A stretch of DNA of 64,000 bases. It comes from Chromobotia macracanthus (lineage: Eukaryota; Chordata; Actinopteri; Cypriniformes; Botiidae). The stretch is taken from positions 1,072,001 to 1,136,000 of the forward strand of contig JAZGTH010000120.1 of NCBI GenBank assembly GCA_036877525.1, read 5' to 3'. The notes under the pieces were generated by a model that was given only the letters and a program-made list of their open reading frames with translations, searched no databases and was not told the DNA's origin. The translations under genes were made by a program, and so were the position numbers. Below, in pieces: positions 26,401 to 35,200 of this stretch. Each line of letters begins with the position of its first letter. Within the stretch, counting starts at the first letter, position 1.

Positions 26401-28193
26401 CGTGTGTATCCCCTATCGGATGACCCCAATGTGTCAGATCCACCACGTCAGTTCAGGGAATTGCCTGAGAGCAGCCCTCAGGAATGCCTGGTCAGAATCT
26501 ACATCATACGCTGCCTTGACCTTCAGCCCAAAGACAACAACGGCATGGTGGGAGTTTGTACATAGTTCACAAAACATTCCCCAAGTCAATTTTTTTGACT
26601 GGTAAATATTTTAAATTTTACATGTACATTTGCTTTTGTAGTGTGATCCCTACATAAAGATTTCACTGGGGAAGAAAATACTTGATGATAGAGATCACTA
26701 CAAACCAAACACACTAAATCCAGATTTTGGAAGGTCAGACTATGGAGTTAATTTGTGAAGCATTCACATATTTTTTTGAATTCTAATTGTGACAGTGAGA
26801 TTTACAACTTTTGCAATGTTTTGTTTATTCACAGAGCATTTGAATTGAACTGCTACATTCCACAAGACAAAGACTTGAAGATTTCTGTCTATGATTTTGA
26901 CCTGCTCAGTTCTGATGAGAAGGTTGGGGAAACAGTGATAGACCTCGAGAATCGACTTCTCTCTCGGTTTGGCTCACATTGTGGTATCCCAAAATCTTAC
27001 TGTGTGTAAGTCACTGTATCTTTACAGTTTGATCATCTGACATATGTACTTAGTTACTAGATCTATTCATACACTGTATTGAATGTGTATGGAATGTGTG
27101 TGAAACAGATCTGGAGTGAACCAGTGGAGGGACCAACTCAAACCATCTCAGATCCTACAGAATCTGGCAAGGTTGAGAGGCATTGATGCTCCTTACATTG
27201 CAAATGATGGTAGTATGGTGTCTTTTGGAGGACGAGAGTACAGGCTTGCTGAATTGGGTATGCTCATTCAGACCAGGCTGAACATTATGGACATACCTGA
27301 ATATGAACTGATGCTCTTTTCTGGATGTTTTCTTGGTTGCTCATAGAGGCCAATAAAAGCATCCACCCATACCTGGGCCCAGCTAAGGAGCGAATTTGCC
27401 TCCATGTGTTGAGAAGGCAAGGCCTCGTACCCGAGCATGTGGAGACTAGGACTTTGTATAGCACCCACCAGCCCACACTTTCTCAGGTCAGCCTCATGAT
27501 CTCAGCCCTTCTATTATAGTGCAGTGTTGGTTGTCTAGTGTGTCACTCATGTTTGTTTTGTTTTGAAGGGCAAAATTCAGATGTGGGTTGAAATATTCCC
27601 AAAAAGCCTTGGCGTTCCAGGGCCCCTTTGTGACATCACTCCTCGCAAACCCAAAAAGTCAGCCTGCTTTTTCCTCACACTGTAATATGTCTAAGATTAC
27701 TGTGTATTTGCTTCTAATGTGTCCACTTTCATTAAAGATATTTCCTGCGAGCCATCATTTGGAATACAACTGAGGTCATCCTGGATGAGAAAAGCATTAC
27801 AGGAGAAAACATGAGTGACATCTATGTAAAGGGGTAATGTTGTGGTTTCTTCCACATCTTAGAAGGATCACTAAAAGACTTTTTCAAAGGTTTTGATGCC
27901 AAAAGATAGACTTTATTATCAGAGATATAAAGCCGAGTTGGTCTGCAGAACAACTGTTTGTGCCTGGTTGGGGAAGGATCTTTAAAGGAGTCTTCTCACG
28001 CACACATGTCAAAATGAGTTAATGGGGGTTCCTGGAGTTACTATCTTCCTCCCTTGGGCCCCTAACAATAACAAGGGATGTGCTTGCACAGTTAAATGTA
28101 GAGTAGAACTATAATGGTAAAATAATTTGTACCTGATTCCTTTATATTTTGGTTAATAAAATCTTTCTCAGTAATTGCTTCATATATACTCTA

Positions 28194-28269
<76 letters not shown>

Positions 28270-29632
28270 ATCTAATTAACCTACTGTATACTGTATAATA
28301 GCTGTATCATTTGTATCTGTATTTGTAAATCTCTTGGCGGTTACATAAGACATGTATTACATATTATATGTATTTATAGGTGGATGCCAGGCATGGAGAA
28401 CGACAAACAGAAAACTGATGTCCATTACAGGTCTCTAGATGGAGATGGAAATTTCAACTGGAGATTTGTCTTTCACTTTGATTACTTGCCTGCAGAACAG
28501 TTGTGTCTTGTGTCTAGAAAGGTTAGTGATTTGGAGGTTTGGAGACATGTTAAACAAATATAAAATGTTTTCATACTTTAGAGTATAAGCAACCATATGT
28601 GCATGAAATTTCAGGAACACTTTTGGAATCTTGACAAAACAGAGTTCAGGATCCCTCCCAAACTGACCATTCAGATCTGGGACAATGACAAATTCTCCTT
28701 GGACGATTACTTAGGTGAATGTTATGGTTCAAATCAAATCATGATAAAGTCACCAGATTGCAGAGCAAACATTCTAAAAAGAATGAATATTGGAACATGT
28801 TTTTCTAAAGTTGCGATTGTGGGGGTCTTCTGCGTCATCTGAAAGCAAATGCTTGATCATATTTCTGATGGCATGACTCTTTTAAACAGGCACAGTGGAG
28901 CTTGATCTGCTTCACCTTATCCCACCAGCTAAGACCCCCGAAAAGTGTAATTTAAGTATGCTAACACAAACAGGCAAGAACCTTCCCCCAACATCACTTT
29001 TCTCCCAGAAGTCAGTGAGAGGCTGGTGGCCATGTGCCATGGAGGAAAATGGCAAAAAAATCCTGGCAGTGAGTATGATAATAGAACTATCTATAACATG
29101 GTGCACATATGCAGTATGATATACTTATAACTGTAATTATGCTAAAGAGTGTTCTCTTTGCCAGGGTAAAGTGGAGATGACTCTAGAAGTGGTGGAAGAG
29201 AAAGAGGCTGAGGAGAGGCCAGCTGGAAAGGGAAGAGATGAGCCCAACATGAACCCCAAACTGGATCCTCCAAAGTATAAGAATATAATATGTTCAGTCA
29301 TTCAGTAACATGCATGATAAGATGACATGAGAATAAACATGTTATAATGTGTTTTAACAGCCGTCCAGATACGTCCTTCTTTTGGTTCACAAACCCATGT
29401 AAGACCATGAAGTTTATAGTTTGGCGCAGATTTAAATGGCTCTTCATTGGACTCATTATTCTCACACTGGTGATCCTGTTTCTTGGAATCCTCTTGTACT
29501 CCTTCCCTGTACGTCTTTTAAAATATTAATATTATGAAATTACATATTATGTCCAATTGTGTGCATTGTTTTAACTCCACCATTGTATCCTTTCAGAACT
29601 ACATCTCCATGAAAATTGTGAAGCCTTTTTAG
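7468..29632 (+). CDS. myof: Myoferlin, complete gene, 53 coding exons
   Basis: The exon chain runs from ATG at 7468 (context CAAAATGT) to TAG at 29630-29632. Summed exon length is 6138 nt, 2045 residues, against about 2061 for human myoferlin. All 53 exons join in phase; the exons are given by domain in the next ten entries. Ferlins are tail-anchored membrane proteins with seven C2 domains that bind Ca2+ and phospholipid and drive vesicle fusion. Myoferlin acts in myoblast fusion, membrane repair and endocytic recycling of receptors. The order C2A, C2B, FerI, C2C, FerA/FerB, DysF, C2D, C2E, C2F, C2G, membrane anchor is complete. Sequence matches myoferlin rather than dysferlin throughout (KKKTKVIDSELNPVWNE at the N-terminus, MKIVKPF at the C-terminus). 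One intron (25701-26391) uses a GC donor. A fish-specific myoferlin-like paralog cannot be excluded. Confidence 0.96.
8265..11087 (+). other. myof: myof intron 3 (2.8 kb)
   Basis: Non-coding. It holds one nearly full-length copy of the MITE-like repeat (9505-9801) and a short TG run at 10801-10814. No other exon-like or RNA-like structure was found. Confidence 0.7.
9505..9801 (+). mobile_element. MITE-like element, copy 1 (near full length)
   Basis: Left end CAGTTAACAGGGAACATTC then AGAATGTTGGCTAAC; right end TGTTCTTAGAACCTAAAAAT then GTTAGCTTGG. The family has short terminal inverted repeats close to CCAGCTAACA, an AT-rich centre and no coding capacity: a non-autonomous DNA transposon pattern. 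Ten copies are in the window. The superfamily was not determined. Confidence 0.7.
11720..11876 (-). repeat. tRNA-derived SINE (V-SINE type), minus strand, in myof intron 5
   Basis: Read on the minus strand it starts with a tRNA-like head: A box TAGCTCAGCTGGTAGAG (complement of 11849-11865) and B box GGGTTTGATTTC (complement of 11811-11822). It ends in the V-SINE-like tail (complement of TTTGGCAGACACTTTTATCC at about 11735). It is not a functional tRNA, because no cloverleaf closes. Confidence 0.75.
12304..14062 (+). CDS. myof: myof exons 6-11: acidic linker, C2B and start of FerI
   Basis: Exons 12304-12473, 12561-12689, 13077-13139, 13524-13574, 13758-13788 and 13947-14062, about residues 150-336. 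Exon 6 is an acidic linker (GEEEKGVDSDEDAVDGTEPG) ending in NKPQDFQ. C2B follows: IRVRVIEGRQLPGNNIKPV, RLRRGNNPFFDEIFFYNVNM, VYNAYSLRADSLMGEFKLDI. YDEPGHAIMRKWLLLSDPDD leads into the FerI segment. Exon 10 is only 31 nt. Confidence 0.95.
14199..15048 (+). CDS. myof: myof exons 12-16: FerI end and C2C
   Basis: Exons 14199-14325, 14415-14518, 14603-14671, 14812-14855 and 14966-15048, about residues 337-479. ESNLLLPAGVALRLATLSLK marks the end of FerI. C2C follows: VYRAEDMPQMDDAFAQTVKH, KKNLVDPFLEVSFAGKKVCT, KNANPEWNQLIHLQVKFPSM, LYDWDRLSRNDVIGTTYLNL. The Asp residues of the loops (VDP, YDWD, SRND) are intact. Confidence 0.95.
15258..17703 (+). CDS. myof: myof exons 17-24: inter-C2 region with FerA and start of FerB
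   Basis: Exons 15258-15296, 15578-15702, 16007-16120, 16431-16608, 16706-16830, 16925-17034, 17253-17445 and 17548-17703, about residues 480-825. Landmarks: EVGFLPAFGPCYVNLYGSPR, KYQRRRKYSLCAVFHSA, FWEDISHRLDAVN, then the helical FerA region (ADIEDWLERLQQLTEE) and PQNSMPDVIIWMLRGEKRVA at the FerB start. Exon 17 is 39 nt. A MITE-like copy lies directly between exons 22 and 23. Confidence 0.94.
16160..16321 (+). mobile_element. MITE-like element, copy 2 (internally deleted)
   Basis: Left part GGGAACATTCTCAGAACATT then GGCTAATG; right end ACATTCTTACAACCTAAAAT then TGTTAGCTTGG. Most of the centre is missing. It lies in myof intron 19. Confidence 0.65.
17076..17219 (-). mobile_element. MITE-like element, copy 3 (minus, deleted)
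   Basis: Reverse orientation, ending on the + strand with CTCAGAATGTTCCCTGTTGG then CTGGGA. It lies in myof intron 22, 33 bp upstream of exon 23. Confidence 0.6.
17834..21270 (+). CDS. myof: myof exons 25-30: FerB end and DysF domain
   Basis: Exons 17834-17965, 18108-18271, 18933-19047, 19517-19619, 20510-20646 and 21106-21270, about residues 826-1097. VELRVN-type FerB sequence (VQLRVNMWLGLSAHEKHFNN, FGKWGTTGLVGRHKFSDVTG) is followed by the DysF repeats with their paired Trp/Arg motifs: GWEWEGDWIIDPER, GWRWEDDWNFDINRA, GWEYGVTIPPDDKPRSW, GWEYSSLIGWKFH, and the basic stretch RRRRWRRKMAP. DysF is a nested beta-structured module found in ferlins and peroxins. Introns 26, 27 and 28 are 0.5-0.9 kb and hold repeats. 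Confidence 0.95.
19185..19447 (-). mobile_element. MITE-like element, copy 4 (minus)
   Basis: Reverse orientation: TTATTGCTTGGTGATAAGAA, CAAACATTTTTTAAATCTGT in the middle, and CCTGTTAGCTGGGA at the right end (about 19432-19447). It lies in myof intron 27, about 70 bp before exon 28. Confidence 0.65.
19785..19950 (+). repeat. tRNA-derived SINE, second type, in myof intron 28
   Basis: A B-box-like GGTTGCTGGTTCGATACT lies at about 19799-19816, followed by GTGCCCTTGAGCAAGGCACC and a CTGCTCCCCTGGC segment. This is the common fish SINE layout in which a tRNA-like head is followed by a 'TTGAGCAAGGCA' body. The A box is degraded. Confidence 0.6.
20717..20790 (+). repeat. Cyprinid GGATAGTTCA...CTCACCCTCATG repeat, copy 2
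   Basis: AATGAATAGTTCACCCATGG, then CATCATTTACTAATCCTCAT, then TTCCAAACCTGTAAGACTAT. Same family as 4155-4240. It lies in myof intron 29. Confidence 0.75.
21550..23116 (+). CDS. myof: myof exons 31-34: C2D domain
   Basis: Exons 21550-21637, 22069-22146, 22305-22486 and 22958-23116, about residues 1098-1266. Exon 31 is an acidic/basic linker (GIDDDDKGSKKDTAKLFGAN). C2D is clear: YHLRVYVFQARNLLPMDKDS, FSDPYVHVSFLHVSKTTEII, NLNPTWDQTLIFDDIEIYGD, VYDSDQVGKDEAMGRC. All Asp residues expected for Ca2+ binding (DKDSFSDP, YDSDQVGKDE) are present. Confidence 0.95.
22550..22915 (+). mobile_element. MITE-like element, copy 5
   Basis: Left end TGCTAACAAGAAACATTC then TTAGAATGTTTGCTAAT; right part GGGAAATGTTCTTACAACCT. 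A central block (AACAAACTAGATGTTTTGAA) also occurs in copy 10. It lies in myof intron 33. Confidence 0.65.
23417..23733 (+). mobile_element. MITE-like element, copy 6 (near full length)
   Basis: Left end AAGCTAACAGGGAATGTTC then TCAGAGTGTTGGCTAAC; right end TTCTTACAGCCTAAAATTG then TTAGCTGAG. It lies in myof intron 34 and is the best copy for building a consensus. Confidence 0.7.
23857..25102 (+). CDS. myof: myof exons 35-38: C2E domain
   Basis: Exons 23857-23958, 24044-24205, 24368-24533 and 25029-25102, about residues 1267-1434. Landmarks: LYMVPQGIRPVVQLTAVEIL, AWGLRNMKAYQLAAVSSPSL, KVLLPKEEIYTPPIVLKVID, HRPFGRKPIVGQCTINSLEE. This C2 domain lacks most loop aspartates, as is usual for ferlin C2E, so it probably does not bind Ca2+. 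Exon 38 ends MEDRMPSLSRQ. Confidence 0.94.
24685..24954 (+). mobile_element. MITE-like element, copy 7
   Basis: Left end CCCAGCTAACACAAAATGTT; right end TTAAAAACTGTTAGCTGTC. Both short terminal inverted repeats are readable. It lies in myof intron 37. Confidence 0.7.
25371..27257 (+). CDS. myof: myof exons 39-44: C2F domain (one GC-AG intron)
   Basis: Exons 25371-25469, 25572-25700, 26392-26547, 26642-26733, 26835-27005 and 27109-27257, about residues 1435-1700. EEDTVDWWSKFYASINEHEK and DPSVVGEFKGSFRVYPLSDD lead into C2F: RIYIIRCLDLQPKDNNGMCD, PYIKISLGKKILDDRDHYKP, YDFDLLSSDEKVGETVIDLE, RFGSHCGIPKSYC. Loop aspartates (NNGMCDP, YDFD, SDE) are present. Exon 40 ends GAG TTT AAG and is followed by GCAAGT instead of GT; the next acceptor (CACAG at 26387-26391) restores GEFKGSFR. 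Confidence 0.95.
27347..28714 (+). CDS. myof: myof exons 45-49: C2G domain
   Basis: Exons 27347-27486, 27569-27657, 27738-27833, 28380-28521 and 28615-28714, about residues 1700-1888. LVPEHVETRTLYSTHQPTLS and PKKYFLRAIIWNTTEVILDE, then EKSITGENMSDIYVKGWMPG, TDVHYRSLDGDGNFNWRFVF, FDYLPAEQLC and IQIWDNDKFSLDDYLG. Aspartates at SDIYVKG and WDNDKFSLDD complete the Ca2+ site of this domain. Intron 47 (27834-28379) carries a 70-bp TA tract. Confidence 0.95.
28194..28266. repeat. TA microsatellite in myof intron 47
   Basis: An almost perfect (TA)n run of about 70 bp, 115 bp upstream of exon 48. Confidence 0.95.
28890..29632 (+). CDS. myof: myof exons 50-53: C-terminal region and membrane anchor
   Basis: Exons 28890-29068, 29165-29274, 29361-29508 and 29597-29632, about residues 1889-2045. 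VELDLLHLIPPAKTPEKCNL and SQKSVRGWWPCAMEENGKKI precede the juxtamembrane motif FFWFTNPCKTMKFIVWRRFK. The single transmembrane helix at about residues 2008-2031 is LFIGLIILTLVILFLGILLY, followed by a short lumenal/extracellular tail NYISMKIVKPF and TAG. Tail-anchored topology with a basic cytosolic flank (WRRFKW) is typical of ferlins. Confidence 0.96.
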
Positions 29633-30063
29633 AGGAGAATTTCAAAATATTGGTGAAACGACCTGCGCTATGACACAGTCAACAGCGAACCTGTTGTTTA
29701 CTCTCCAAACTTTAAATGCAAAACCTGCAAAGTTTGAATTTCTTATTTTCAATGGACTACACTGGGTTGGCGCAATACTGCAAGAAGTTGCACTACGCTC
29801 TATGTTTATTTTTTGATAATGCAAAAAGCTGATTCAAGTTAAATTTCTGTTGCAATGATCTGCTATTGTAGAATTATGAGATTTATCCAGTGCATACAAT
29901 ATAATTTACCATTTATAAACATACTTTTCAACATATTCATTTATATACATTGTTGTTCATTAAACAATTATTTCTTGTTGTTTTGTATCTGTTTTTACAC
30001 AGTGCCCTGTAGATCACAGAAAAACACATACAGTAAAATAAAAATATTTAATTTAGAATTATA
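29633..30063 (+). other. myof: myof 3'UTR with polyadenylation signals
   Basis: AT-rich, no repeats. AATAAA at 30037-30042 (within AAAATAAAAATA) is the best first signal; another AATAAA lies at 30145-30150. Cleavage is expected near 30060 or 30170. Confidence 0.5.
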
Positions 30064-30429
30064 ATCAATCAAATATTATAACAAATACATTAAGGTAATA
30101 GATTAATGATCACTAATATTATATAATAATCATGTTGGTAAGAGAATAAAATTATTTATATACAGGGGTTTCCATTGCATTTCAGGTTTCAATTGACGAA
30201 ACCTTGCAACTTGTTTCGCTTCTGTCATTAAAGATTGATATCAGGAGGATTGTAATGCTGTAGAAAAGATTTAGAATATCAGCATACAATATGCAAAGTT
30301 GCAGTGGACAATAAATGTGTAATTATGACAAAATATTGATCTCACGAACTATTGATAGCTCTTTAAAAAGCATACCTTTAATAAACACCAAAATACATTG
30401 AATACATAAGTTGCCACTTAAGAAAGCGG
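30064..30429. other. Short spacer between myof and parg
   Basis: About 370 bp, AT-rich, nothing recognisable apart from a second AATAAA at 30145-30150 that may belong to myof. The two genes are packed head to tail. Confidence 0.6.
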
Positions 30430-30667
30430 TTCCCTTTTAGTCACGTGACACGTGTGCACCCAATCAGAGAGCGACTTCGCAACCCGGAAGTGATGCGCTC
30501 CTTTCTATGTATTTAGTTCAATTTCAGCGTCTTCTTTCTGTTCGTAGGGTGATATAAGCAGACACCTTTCTCGAGAAAAGGTGTTATTTTCTCGTCCACT
30601 GGAAAAGAGCTCGAATATGTGTGTGAGCTACATAGCGACCCGAAGACAAAGCAGAATAAGAGTGCAA
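30430..30667 (+). promoter_or_regulatory. parg: parg promoter and probable non-coding first exon
   Basis: CpG-richer than the surroundings. TCACGTGACACGTG at 30441-30454 carries two CACGTG E-boxes (USF/MYC-MAX/TFE type). CCAAT lies at 30460-30464. CCGGAAGTGATGCG at 30484-30497 is an ETS/GABPA-type element of the kind found at TATA-less housekeeping start sites. A first exon could run from about 30500 to 30667, ending GTGCAA before a GTATGA donor. It holds short upstream ORFs (ATG at 30507 and at 30617) but no start in frame with the main protein. This architecture fits a broadly expressed nuclear enzyme. Confidence 0.6.
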
Positions 30668-31427
30668 GTATGATGGTTTGATCCGGGATCAAAGCGAGCG
30701 GAGCTGCAGTAAAGCAGTCTGTCATATTCACAAATATTAGGCTAAAGTAATAAAGGGCTGTTGCCATTTCTATAGCATTAGCAATGCCAGTATTCGATGC
30801 CGGGTATTTATGATGTACTGTATGCCGTTGACAAGACTAGTGTTGACATTTTAAAGCTTTAGCAAACTGACACACAGATGTGTATTTTAGCTATTAGTTT
30901 TGAGTTACTATGAAATCTGACTATGAAGATATGGTGCACGTAATAACAACAGGATGATATTCAATGCAGACTGATATATTTCTAGAAAAATAATGCAAAT
31001 ACTGACCTGCCTGTTGTTATGCGATCCTTTTGTTATCTTTGAGCTAGCCTATTCATTAACATAATACCAGAATATCAGAATACATCTGCTAATCTGTAAA
31101 TCTTATTTATACACGCATTCTCCTTACTAATCTAATTGTGATTGTGACCTCCACAGAAAAAGCAGTTATAAATGATTTAGATGAACGAATGGCTGCTCTG
31201 ATAGATGGTTTGCTTTGATAAAAGGAAATGAACATTAAAAGCAGATCTCCAGTTAAATTACACGTTCATGCTTCACTTTATAACAGTAACTGTATATAGT
31301 AACAGTAACTGTCATTGTGCTTTAAGTCAAACGAGTCATGCCGCAATCTTTCCATTTTCAGTTTTGTTTTCTGAAGAAATACTACTTTAACTTTCACTTT
31401 AACTTCTGCTGCCACTGCTTCTTACAG
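30668..31427 (+). other. parg: parg 5'UTR intron (proposed)
   Basis: AT-rich stretch from the GTATGA donor at 30668 to a pyrimidine-rich acceptor ending CTTACAG at 31427. No coding signal. The intron is inferred from the splice-site pair and the distance between promoter motifs and the first coding ATG. Confidence 0.45.
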
Positions 31428-31462
31428 AAGGTAGTTTGGCGGGACGTGTGCTTGCAATAAAT

Positions 31463-32232
31463 ATGGATGAATCTAATAAGGAAGTTAACAGGTTAGCTGG
31501 TTTAATTGTTTTGTTTGGTTTTTTTATTGGAAACATACTCTTTCTTAAGCGGTTTTCCGTTTTCTTCAATAGCCATGGTGATGGTACAAAGGCTGAAAAT
31601 ACAGGAAGTGATCTCAAGAAATCTTTTGAGAGCGAACTGAAGGAAGACAGTCTAGAAGCCATGAAAGAAACCGATAAAGAAGAATTACCAAGAAAACAAG
31701 ATGATGAGCATGATGATGCCAAGCTGGATCTGATACGGTCCTGTTTACCAAACTGTGATAAGGACCTAAAGGGCATTGTGTTTAGAGATCCTGCTCTCAG
31801 TAATGATGCACCCGGTCAGACAAAACCAAGCAATGGAGAAAAGGTGTCTGAATCAAGCTGTCCAGATGCCAAGCTCAGCAAGCCAACTTGCACAGCCACA
31901 GAGATGACGAAGACAAACCTTAGTTTATCTTTAAATGCAAATGACATGCCTACATGTACAGATGTGGAGATGATGAGCCCAAAAAGCTCGCCATGCAATG
32001 ATGTTCTGCCCATGAATTTTGACAAAAAGTCTTCTGCTTGCCCAGACTTGGTGGAGACCAAAACACCAATCTCAGATCCAGCAGCCGTTGCTGAGGAGAG
32101 TATCAAAGATGCATCTGAAGTGACAGACATGGAAACGGATGAGGCAGAACTAAACTCGAGTGATTTTGTTCCAGAAAATCTTGATGAGAAAAAGCCTAAT
32201 TGTAACCAATCACAGACATCATCTTCAGCAAG
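31463..32232 (+). CDS. parg: parg coding exon 1: acidic, disordered N-terminal region
   Basis: One exon of 770 nt (residues 1-256), low complexity, rich in Asp/Glu/Ser/Lys (for example VTDMETDEAELNSSDFVPEN). This is the regulatory N-terminus, poorly conserved in the family. The ATG at 31463 (context AATATGG) is the first in this frame after the acceptor at 31427. The frame stays open upstream to 31436 but has no ATG there. Residues 11-37 form a hydrophobic stretch (GLIVLFGFFIGNILFLKRF) that is probably intron sequence; see the mini-intron entry. Confidence 0.85.
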
Positions 32233-35200
32233 GTACTGTGTGTTTTGAAATTTGACTGTAGTATTTGACTGTAGTACTTAAAAATCAAACATTAAAACAT
32301 AAATCATAAGGAAATATGGTACAAACACAACAGTACTACAATTAAAACCATAATACTGCAAATTAAATTGTTTTTCTCTTTAGTGACCAAGAGTTGGACA
32401 AGCAGGAAGACAAGAAGTGGCTTGGAACCCCAATAGAGGAGCTTCGACGAATGCCTCAGTGTGGACAGTCCCTGCCACACCTCAGGGCAACAGACAGTCA
32501 CAAAGTACTCATCAGGGTAAGCCGTGCTTTCCACAGTATTCAGCACTGACAGTGTGACGTTCCTGTCCAAAGCCTAAGGGCTTCCTGTCACTTTTACTAT
32601 AATCACACTGTGCCTGCGCACCATACAACTCAGTGTTTTGGTGTTTCATTGAAAGGATTTGGACTGGAATGATGGGTGATACTTAAATTGGTCCTAAACC
32701 CAGATAGCAAATTGTTTTTGGGCCAGATCTGATTGAGTGTCAACCAGTGTTGCTATCTGGAAAAGAAAATGTTTTTAGTTCACATTTACCAAGGACAATA
32801 GTAATTTAAGCAGAATTTTATGGGGTTTTAAAATATTTGTTTTTTACAGACTCAACGGAAGTGTCTTTTGAAGCATGATGTTAATTACGTGTTTATTATA
32901 CATAAAATGTTTGTACTAGTGATTCAAAGTTGTAACCATAAAGTGAAAGTGACAAATTTTATCAAGATATGGTAATCCATACTTGAAATGTGACCTGTGC
33001 CTTTAACCCTTAACCCTTACACACACACCTAGAGCAGTGGACAGCCATCACTGCAGCAACTGGGGAAAAGTTGCGTTGCTTAAAGGCACCTCAGTCGTTT
33101 CCTCACGGCTTTAAGAATTGAACCTGCAGCCTTTGCGTCTCTAGGGCACGACTGCCCCTAATTATTGTTGGTAATTGGTAAATAAATACCTAATATTATT
33201 GTCTTTTTTCCTGCTTTATAGACAGACCTGCTTACAAAAGGTGAAATACCAGTTCCATATCCGAGCAAATTCAGAGATTCCTGGGATGATATGACTGTTA
33301 AGATGCCTTGTTCAGAAAAGAACCTGTTTCCTGTGGAGAATGAGGTGACCTCTTCTTTATAGTTTATTTGAACTTGAGGAGTGCTATTGGATTTAATGCT
33401 TTACCTTAACCTAGATGATATTTATTAAGCTTAATTCAAAGTAATTATTTGACATAACTTTATATATGTAATGACTATAATGATGTATGTGATGTCTCAT
33501 TTTTTCCAGGATGGAAGTGGAGTACAGAGTCGTTGGGAGTTGATTCGTAGTGCTTTGGAAGTGGGATGCAAAAGTTCACTTGATATCAGGGTAGGTTTCA
33601 GTGTGTTTGGAGGAAATTTCTAAAACATTTAACATATGCTGTATCAAATGGCAAAATGTGAAGATGAAGTGGAGAAAACCACCAGAGGGTGGCACAATTG
33701 CTCCATGTATACAATCCCTCTTTTGTTTTTTTGCTAAATCATGAACTTTAAACAAAATGTTAGTAATAACTTTAGTGCAATTTAGTGCTTTTTCGTACCA
33801 TAGATATGAACAGGAGTTTTCAGTTTTGGAGTTTTTTAATTAAACATATTGTAAATTTGCTATATAGCTTTTTAAAGATGCTGTTAATCTTCATAATCTT
33901 ATAGGACGCAATATTAAGTTACAACACAGCACACGCTAAAAGATGGGACTTCACAGCTCTGAACGTTCTCTGTACTGAGGTAAGGTACACACAATGTTTT
34001 TGAAAAAGCAGATTTTTTCACATCTGCAAACATTTGTTTGGTCAGAGTGTCCATTTGTCCAATATTTTTGTGCTGATACATCACCAAATATAGAAGCATT
34101 TGACATACCCCATCTGGACATTGTTCAAATAGTCTCAAATAATGGCATGCAGATGGTTGATTTGCATTTGATAGTGTCATTAGTGCAAATTAAATCAGAA
34201 AGTAATAAATCTCATTGCTAATAAATAACTTGCCCAAATCGCTAATGAGTTTAAGCAAACTGGACATGAGCAAATATTGAGTAATTCAGTTTAGCAGCAT
34301 CCAATTATGTTTGAACATAACTGAATTTATAAAACCTTTAAATGTGTAATGTATAGGTGGACAGGCCAATCCAGTTCTTTGCCAATCCAAGAATGCTGTT
34401 AGTATATCATGTTTATTATATAATGCAGTAATTGTAACATACAATATACAAGGTACAGCAGCCATATATTTAAAGCCCTAATGTTGTTGGTTTAATGAAG
34501 TGAGAGAGCACCAAGTCTATAATTTGTGAGAGGCTGATTTCTTCTAGATGTGTTACCATGGGACCAGAAGGCCCGTGATGCTAAAAATTCTCCAAAATTA
34601 TTTAATCTGACTGGTTTGTATTTACTGGAACACTAAAGGCATTACGCTCTTTAGTCAAAGAGAAGAAGCATGTTAGCCTCCGAGTGGATGCGCACCAAGC
34701 AGTCCGCGTCTGCCCCTTCTGCTACCATGTCTCTGGGGATCTCTTTGCATCCAGCACTAGTCAATTAAGACAGAGGTGGGCGCTCAGCATAACGAGCAGC
34801 AGCTGGTAGAGGAAGACCAGGGAGATGAGGGCCCTGTTTACTGCAAATAAACACACTCAACAGATGGGCCTCAGTCTTTCACATGGCCAGAAGCTAGTTT
34901 TGATGATGGGTCTAGTAGGACGATGACATGAGAGCTCTTATTTGGCAAAGAGCTTGACTTAAATGGTGACCTGCCTGGTTTATGCCTGTTTTGCAGTTTT
35001 GGAATTGTTGGAATTTTACTTCACTGCATCATTTTGCAGTTTTGTCTGTGACAATTGTTGGAACTTTGTAAATCTGTAACTTTGTATAGCACTTCTCATT
35101 TTACTGATGAGAAAGTGCTTTATTGTTTTTTTCACCTTGTAAGTCGCTTTGGATTAAAGTGCATGCTAAATACCTAAATATAAATGGAACGTTTAGCAGT

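Noticed and set aside
31436..31462. Longer parg start reading AGRVLAINM... upstream of the ATG
   Set aside because: The frame is open but position 31436 is TTG, there is no upstream ATG in frame, and 31463 is the first ATG.
31492..31572. Membrane-anchored PARG as a firm annotation
   Set aside because: The hydrophobic stretch coincides exactly with an intron-like T-rich GT...AG segment, so it was kept only as a hypothesis.
31399..31776. Minus-strand open frame of 125 codons opposite parg exon 1
   Set aside because: Ser-rich shadow of the A/G-rich parg coding exon, with no independent support.
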